Origin: Thermotoga sp.
GTDB taxonomy: Bacteria > Thermotogota > Thermotogae > Mesoaciditogales > Mesoaciditogaceae
Assembly (NCBI GenBank): GCA_020722015.1
Contig: DYLQ01000010.1
Coordinates: 1-50,135 of the forward strand
Length of the DNA stretch: 50,135 nt
Reading direction: 5' to 3'
The notes beneath the pieces are model-generated. The model was not told the origin of the DNA, ran no database searches, and was given only the letters and a program-made list of their open reading frames with translations. A program made the translations under genes and the position numbers. Numbering within the stretch: position 1 is the first letter of the stretch; each line of letters begins with the position of its first letter. Below, piece after piece: positions 46,004-50,135 of this stretch.

Positions 46004-46882
46004 GTGATAAGTTTGAAAAGATCTAAATCTTTGTCGTTTACAAAAGAGTATTTGCTTATAACAACAGGGGATCTCATAACCGCAGTTGGGGTGGTATCGT
46101 TTCTTGTGCCATATAATATAGCGGCAGGAGGCGCAAGTGGACTTGCCATCATTCTTCATGGCCTTTTGCCTTTGATCCAGATTGGCGTATGGATGTACAT
46201 AATAAATGGCCTTCTGATACTCATGGCCATTTTGATCTTAGGCATAGATTTCAGTTTCAAAACGATATACTCGACATTCGTGCTTTCCTTCTTTGTAGAT
46301 CTTTTTAACAACATATTTCCAATACCTGTTTACAACGGCGGAGATCTTATGCTTGCAACGATCTTCGGCTCGATAATAACGGCTTTCGGAATGGCACTGG
46401 CTTTTTCGCAGAATGGAAGTACCGGAGGAACAGACATAGTCGCAAAACTTTTCAACAGATTTTTCGCCATTCCACTCGGTCAGGGAGTTTTGATCGCAGA
46501 TATTGTCATAGGCATAATTTCCGGCTTTCAATACGGCATAAACATAGGAATGTACGCAATTCTTGCCATAGTTTTGAATGGACTTTCAATAGATTTTCTT
46601 ATGCGCGGTATGGAAATGAACAAACAACTTTTCATAATTTCAACCAAAAACGATGAAATAGCAGATTACATAGGTAAAAAAATGAGTCGTGGTGTCACTT
46701 ACGTTCCGACGATAGGTGCGTACACAAATGAGGCGTACAAAATGATAATGGTCGTCATCAAAAGAAGAGAAATAGCGGAACTTTTAAGCGCTATAAAGCA
46801 GATAGATCCGAAAGCCTTTGTCGTAGTCGAAGACATAGACAAGGCCTTTGGGGAGGGATTTAACGATATAAGCAAATTGTGA
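46004..46882 (+). CDS. YitT-family membrane protein (DUF2179 C-terminal domain)
   Basis: This protein of about 292 residues has five to six membrane spans between residues 15 and 205 (GDLITAVGVVSFLVPYNIAA, GGASGLAIILHG, GTDIVAKLFNRFF). A soluble C-terminal domain starts near residue 208 (KQLFIISTKNDEIADYIGKK, DPKAFVVVEDIDKAFG). The family is widespread, but its role is unsettled. The start is unsure: GTG at 46004 would suit a nearly leaderless mRNA, while TTG at 46013 has GGTGAT four bases upstream. It is followed closely by the amylase gene. Confidence 0.85.
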   Translation: MISLKRSKSLSFTKEYLLITTGDLITAVGVVSFLVPYNIAAGGASGLAIILHGLLPLIQIGVWMYIINGLLILMAILILGIDFSFKTIYSTFVLSFFVDLFNNIFPIPVYNGGDLMLATIFGSIITAFGMALAFSQNGSTGGTDIVAKLFNRFFAIPLGQGVLIADIVIGIISGFQYGINIGMYAILAIVLNGLSIDFLMRGMEMNKQLFIISTKNDEIADYIGKKMSRGVTYVPTIGAYTNEAYKMIMVVIKRREIAELLSAIKQIDPKAFVVVEDIDKAFGEGFNDISKL

Positions 46883-46890
46883 GGTGTGAA

Positions 46891-48177
46891 ATGATTTACC
46901 AGATATTCGTCGATAGATTCGCAAGTTTAGATCAAAAGTGCAACGTCAAACCGTGGGACTTGCCAGTTGAAGGTGCGGCAAATGAGTTTTATGGCGGAAA
47001 CCTCAAAGGTATAATTTCCAAAATCGATCATATATCCAGTTTGGGTGCAGATGCCATCTACATAACGCCAATTTTCGAGTCAAAAACGTATCACAGATAT
47101 GATATACTTGATTATTTCCAGATAAGTCCCATGGTTGGAGATGAAAGAGATCTCGAGAATTTGATAAAAGCTTTTCATTCAAGGAAAATAAAGATCTTTC
47201 TCGATGGGGTCTTCAACCATGTAAGTTCTGAATCCAAAATGGTTTCGAATATGGGAACGAAGAGAAAATGGAGAGGCTTCGGTGAACTCACAGAATTAGA
47301 CTTAGACAGACCTGATGTGATGAAATTCATTTTAAATGTCGTGGAATATTGGATGAAAAAAGACATAGACGGATTCAGAATCGACTGTGCCAATGATGTG
47401 GGAATGAGCCATCTCGATGAGATCATGAGCAAAATTCATGAATTCGGCGGTCAGATGGTAGGTGAAGTTATGACATACGCAAAAGACTGGTTGTATCACA
47501 TGGATGGTGTGATGAATTACTTTTTCAGGCAATCAACGCTTTTGACGCTGAATAGTGAAATTACGCCAGATGATTACGTTACTTACTTGAATTGGATGAT
47601 AAATGAATATCCTCAAGAAAAATTGCTGAACTCGTGGACGATACTTTCTTCTCACGATACCCCGAGACTTTCCAATGTGCTTCAAAATGAAAAGAAAATT
47701 CGTTTGGCAATTGCCATTCAACATGCCTTTCCTGGAATTCCCATGATTTATTACGGTGAAGAAGTAGGCATGAACGGAGGGCCGGATCCTTTTAACAGAG
47801 CACCAATGAATTGGGAGCAAAAAAGCGAACGGTGCGAATTTTACCAAAAGATGAACAATTTAAGAAAAGAGTTCGATGTACTTTCCAAGGGAAAAACTAA
47901 AATATGGATAAATGGAGATATCCTGTCTATCCTAAGATACGATGAATGGGAGAGATTTGTGCTTTTTGTCGCTAACCCTACTGGCATGACAAACGTTGCA
48001 AATGTTATAATACCATATTCATATGCGTTTGATGGATTGGAGATGAGGGATGTGATCTCAAATCGTATTGTGAAAATCAATTCTGGCTCCATTTTTATCG
48101 ATCTTGAACCGTTTGATTTCACTTTTTTTGTACCAAAGGGTGACATATCAAACTATTCTTTCTTCAAGAAAAGATGA
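46891..48177 (+). CDS. Cytoplasmic GH13 alpha-amylase family glycoside hydrolase
   Basis: This 428-residue enzyme hydrolyses alpha-glucosidic bonds in maltodextrins or related sugars. The GH13 regions are DGVFNHVS (region I), DGFRIDCAND with the Asp nucleophile (II), MVGEVM with the acid/base Glu (III) and LSSHDTPR (IV). It starts directly in the barrel (IYQIFVDRFASL), has no signal peptide and lacks the N-terminal starch-binding domain of neopullulanase-like enzymes. The ATG at 46891 follows GAGGTG. It is divergent from malE, consistent with breakdown of imported maltodextrins. Confidence 0.92.
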   Translation: MIYQIFVDRFASLDQKCNVKPWDLPVEGAANEFYGGNLKGIISKIDHISSLGADAIYITPIFESKTYHRYDILDYFQISPMVGDERDLENLIKAFHSRKIKIFLDGVFNHVSSESKMVSNMGTKRKWRGFGELTELDLDRPDVMKFILNVVEYWMKKDIDGFRIDCANDVGMSHLDEIMSKIHEFGGQMVGEVMTYAKDWLYHMDGVMNYFFRQSTLLTLNSEITPDDYVTYLNWMINEYPQEKLLNSWTILSSHDTPRLSNVLQNEKKIRLAIAIQHAFPGIPMIYYGEEVGMNGGPDPFNRAPMNWEQKSERCEFYQKMNNLRKEFDVLSKGKTKIWINGDILSILRYDEWERFVLFVANPTGMTNVANVIIPYSYAFDGLEMRDVISNRIVKINSGSIFIDLEPFDFTFFVPKGDISNYSFFKKR

Positions 48178-49019
48178 AAATCATAACTGTCGTTGTAACA
48201 TACAACAGATTAAATTGGCTAAAGAAAAACATCGACGCACTTTTATCTCAAACAAGGCGCCCCGATGAGATAATAGTCGTTGACAACGCAAGCACCGATG
48301 ACACATATGAATTTCTGAAGAATTTAGATGGTATTAAATTCAAAAGACTTAACGAAAATATTGGAGGAGCCGGAGGATTTGCTTATGGCTTAGAATGTGC
48401 AATTGACGATGGAGCAGATTGGGTTTGGATGATGGACGATGATGCACTTCCTTATAAAAATGCCCTTGAAGAACTTGAACGTGCTATCTTAGAAAATCAA
48501 AAATCAAATGTGGGCGTTTTTCTCAGCAAATTGGCAAACAAGGATAATTCAAAATCGACAAATAAAATATCAAGGGCTCCGACGGGCACTTTTGTTGGTT
48601 TTACCGTAAAAAAAGAGGTCGTTGAAAAAGTCGGTCTTCCAGATGCAGATTTCTTCATCTATGCCGATGATTACGATTATTCCATGAGAATACAAAGGGC
48701 TGGCTTTAAGATACTGAGAGTATATTCAAGTTTGATAGAACACAAAGATTGGATAAGGCAAAAACGCGTCTTTCGTTTTCCATTTTCGAAACCAAATGTT
48801 CCTCCGTGGAAAACTTACTATCTTTTCAGAAACCCAATTCTTGCAACTAAAAATTCAAAGATAGTCAATTTAGGCGTTAAAATTTACCTTTCAATTGATA
48901 GATACATATGGTCATACGTTTCTCCAGAGGCTAAACCTTACATCTTTAGCGGATATAAAGATGGGAAAAATGGTGTGAAGGGGAAAAAAGTAGATCCCAA
49001 AAAACCTTTATTTTCTTGA
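48174..49019 (+). CDS. Family 2 glycosyltransferase
   Basis: This 281-residue protein is a GT-A fold inverting glycosyltransferase. Motifs: VVTYNRLNWLKKNI at the start, VVDNASTDDTYEFL, NIGGAGGFAYGLE and the metal-binding triad in WMMDDDALP. The NxGGAGGF segment is common in rhamnosyl- and galactofuranosyl-transferase-like members. The acceptor is unknown; surface polysaccharide or glycolipid is plausible. Its ATG overlaps the amylase stop (ATGA), and its 3' end overlaps the convergent dehydrogenase by 12 bases. Confidence 0.9.
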   Translation: MKIITVVVTYNRLNWLKKNIDALLSQTRRPDEIIVVDNASTDDTYEFLKNLDGIKFKRLNENIGGAGGFAYGLECAIDDGADWVWMMDDDALPYKNALEELERAILENQKSNVGVFLSKLANKDNSKSTNKISRAPTGTFVGFTVKKEVVEKVGLPDADFFIYADDYDYSMRIQRAGFKILRVYSSLIEHKDWIRQKRVFRFPFSKPNVPPWKTYYLFRNPILATKNSKIVNLGVKIYLSIDRYIWSYVSPEAKPYIFSGYKDGKNGVKGKKVDPKKPLFS

Positions 49020-49787
49020 AATCTGCCCAATCGCAACAAAATGCGCAGCCGTACTTTTCGGAATAAATCTGAGTGCGAAGGCCGTGAGTTTGTTTACAAA
49101 ACCCGGCAGGATGATTAATTTGCCCTTTTTTAAACCTTTATAACCTATAAGTGCGACTTTTTGAGCACTCATGCTTTTTATACTGAAAGTTTCTGCGCTT
49201 GTAAGGCCGATCCTTTTTTGAAAGTTCGTATCGGTTGGTCCAGGGCATAAAGTTGTCACTGAAACACCCGTACCTTTCAACTCCTCATTTAGCGCTACTG
49301 AAAAGGACAGAACATATGCCTTCGTCGAATAGTAAACGTTCATGTAAGGGCCCGGCGGAAAAGCCGCTAAAGATGCGATGTTAAGAATTTTGCCTTTACC
49401 GTTTTTGACCATTTCCGGCGCAAAAAGACGCGTTAAATGTGTGAGCGCTGTGACATTGACTTGAATCATCTCAAGCGAGGTTTTTAAGTCCGTTTTTATG
49501 AAAGCCCCATAACTACCAAAGCCGGCATTGTTGACAAGCGCATCAATAACGATGGAATTCTTCTTTAATTCGTCAAATATTTCATCGGGCGCTGAAGGGG
49601 AAGAAAGATCTTTGGGTATGATCATCGTTGAGATGCCGAATTCGTTTGACAATTCGTCAGAAACGATTTCAAGCGTTTTTTCATCTCTTGCAACAAGCAC
49701 AAGATCATGACCGTCCTTTGCAAATAATTTTGCCAATTCCTTCCCTATCCCGCCGGATGCACCCGTTATGAGTACAACATCTTTCAT
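49008..49787 (-). CDS. Short-chain dehydrogenase/reductase
   Basis: This 259-residue classical SDR is an NAD(P)(H)-dependent oxidoreductase. It shows the cofactor motif TGASGGIGKELA, NNAGFG, the catalytic Ser in ILNIASLAAF and YxxxK as YYSTK, followed by CPGPTDTNF. The sequence around it (GGIGKELAKLFAKDGHDLVL) resembles the DltE/YqjQ-like group. The substrate is not known. GAGGTGAAC lies before the ATG. It stands alone on the minus strand, convergent with the GT2 gene. Confidence 0.9.
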   Translation of the reverse strand: MKDVVLITGASGGIGKELAKLFAKDGHDLVLVARDEKTLEIVSDELSNEFGISTMIIPKDLSSPSAPDEIFDELKKNSIVIDALVNNAGFGSYGAFIKTDLKTSLEMIQVNVTALTHLTRLFAPEMVKNGKGKILNIASLAAFPPGPYMNVYYSTKAYVLSFSVALNEELKGTGVSVTTLCPGPTDTNFQKRIGLTSAETFSIKSMSAQKVALIGYKGLKKGKLIILPGFVNKLTAFALRFIPKSTAAHFVAIGQISRK

Positions 49788-49805
49788 AGTTCACCTCATT
49801 AAAAG

Positions 49806-49814
49806 ATTATATCA
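49806..49814 (-). promoter_or_regulatory. Promoter of the SDR gene, extended -10
   Basis: On the minus strand TGATATAAT is a full extended -10 (TGn plus TATAAT at 49806-49811). No good -35 is visible 16-18 bases upstream. The start codon is about 20 bases downstream. Confidence 0.6.
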
Positions 49815-49840
49815 CGAAGTTGTGAACTATGAATTATTCT

Positions 49841-49880
49841 CGATCTGATCAAGAATCTCATCCGATAAAGTCAATAAAAT
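49841..49880 (+). repeat. Dispersed palindromic repeat, copy C (degraded)
   Basis: CGATCTGATCAAGAATCTC followed by ATCCGATAAAGTCAA aligns with the end CCTGATCGGGAATCC...GATRAAGTCAAATGAC of copies A and B. The stem is eroded (CGGGAA has become CAAGAA). Confidence 0.55.
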
Positions 49881-49927
49881 GGGAAGTAAGCCTTTTATAC
49901 CAAAGCATGTCCAAAAGTCAAAAGGAA

Positions 49928-50005
49928 TTACTTTGATTTTTCAAGTTCTTCTTCGCGATCGTACAAATTTTCTCTCGACCTTTTCGGCTCGATTGAAAAG
50001 TACAA
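49928..50005 (-). pseudogene. Truncated 5' end of an archaeal-type ATPase gene (probable)
   Basis: On the minus strand, a TTG at 50005 preceded by AAGGGAC opens 25 codons reading MYFSIEPKRSRENLYDREEE and then LEKSK and a stop. The pattern 'YF..KP..RE.LYDREEEL' is the typical N-terminus of archaeal-type P-loop ATPases (PF01637 family), which continue for about 350-450 residues with a Walker A near residue 40. Here the frame stops at once, and no P-loop follows in any frame of the minus strand before the SDR promoter. The match is recalled, not searched. Confidence 0.5.
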
Positions 50006-50016
50006 ATTCTTGTCCC

Positions 50017-50058
50017 TTGAGTAACTCAATGTGGGTTGAGTTACTCAACCCACATTGA
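50017..50058. repeat. 33-base near-perfect palindrome with overlapping 13-base palindromes
   Basis: A 16-base arm (50026-50041, TCAATGTGGGTTGAGT) and its exact complement (50043-50058) surround a single T. Inside and beside it are TTGAGTAACTCAA (50017-50029) and its complement TTGAGTTACTCAA (50036-50048), so two alternative foldings exist. It lies just upstream of the broken ATPase gene start. There is no T tract after it. Confidence 0.8.
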
Positions 50059-50135
50059 TTATGCACCAAATCTTTTTCAATTTACCAAACACGATCCCCG
50101 ACGTTTCCATTCCTTATAGGTACGATAAAAACTCA

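Larger units (their letters stand above)
49815..50135. other. Right-edge stretch without an intact gene
   Basis: The 320 bases contain a degraded copy of the dispersed repeat, a broken gene start on the minus strand, two overlapping palindromes, a GATCCCCGACG fragment at 50093-50103 (shared with the repeat at 4099) and a 19-base stretch at 50062-50080 nearly identical to 33632-33650. It reads as a scar of insertion and decay. Nothing else coding was recognised. Confidence 0.6.

Noticed and set aside
49807-49939. Reading frame of about 37 residues on the minus strand after the ATPase remnant
   Set aside because: It coincides with repeat copy C, has no start signal, and the same repeat elsewhere is not coding.

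Overview
The window looks like a chromosomal segment of a Thermotogota bacterium, possibly a deep-branching lineage such as the Mesoaciditogales. This is an inference from gene content: one uninterrupted str-S10-spc-alpha ribosomal block with rho just beyond it, a split cobalamin-dependent methionine synthase with a free-standing activation domain, and MalF/MalG permeases with very large extracytoplasmic insertions. No 16S rRNA is present, so the assignment is not proven. Most genes have clear GGAGG-type ribosome binding sites, and many adjacent genes overlap by 1 to 8 bases.

Layout, left to right. (1) 121-3990, plus strand: a Gfo/Idh/MocA oxidoreductase, a MetH activation-domain protein and the MetH core. 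(2) 4184-7664, minus strand: a complete ECF transporter (fused double ATPase, EcfT, S component). Its leader carries a purine riboswitch of the guanine class with an overlapping intrinsic terminator and antiterminator, which predicts a purine-uptake ECF system. (3) 7683-11859: a 1330-residue Ig-like surface lipoprotein with its own consensus promoter and an odd hairpin between the Shine-Dalgarno sequence and the start codon. (4) 11861-14152: rho, a small transaldolase and a small membrane protein. (5) 14155-33621: 35 genes read right to left, rpsL-rpsG-fusA-tuf, the S10 and spc clusters, secY-adk-map-infA-rpmJ, rpsM-rpsK-rpsD-rpoA-rplQ, with a promoter before rpsL and a terminator after rplQ. 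(6) 33673-37047: a DEAD-box helicase, an exported 5'-nucleotidase and tRNA-Pro(UGG). (7) 37133-45894: a malE-malF-malG maltodextrin-type transporter operon that runs by start/stop overlaps into an AlkP-superfamily phosphodiesterase, a membrane protein, acpS and a SAM hydrolase. (8) 45988-49019, plus strand: a YitT-family membrane protein, a cytoplasmic GH13 amylase and a GT2 glycosyltransferase, divergent from malE. (9) 49008-49814: a short-chain dehydrogenase. (10) 49815-50135: no intact gene, but a degraded repeat copy, the broken 5' end of what looks like an archaeal-type ATPase gene, and a 33-base palindrome.

The most interesting item is the riboswitch-controlled ECF transporter. Next come a dispersed palindromic repeat family placed just after stop codons, the roughly 640-residue insertion in MalG, and the structured spacer in the lipoprotein leader. 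All positions, motifs and structures were read by eye. Family names rest on recognised motifs, not on database searches.
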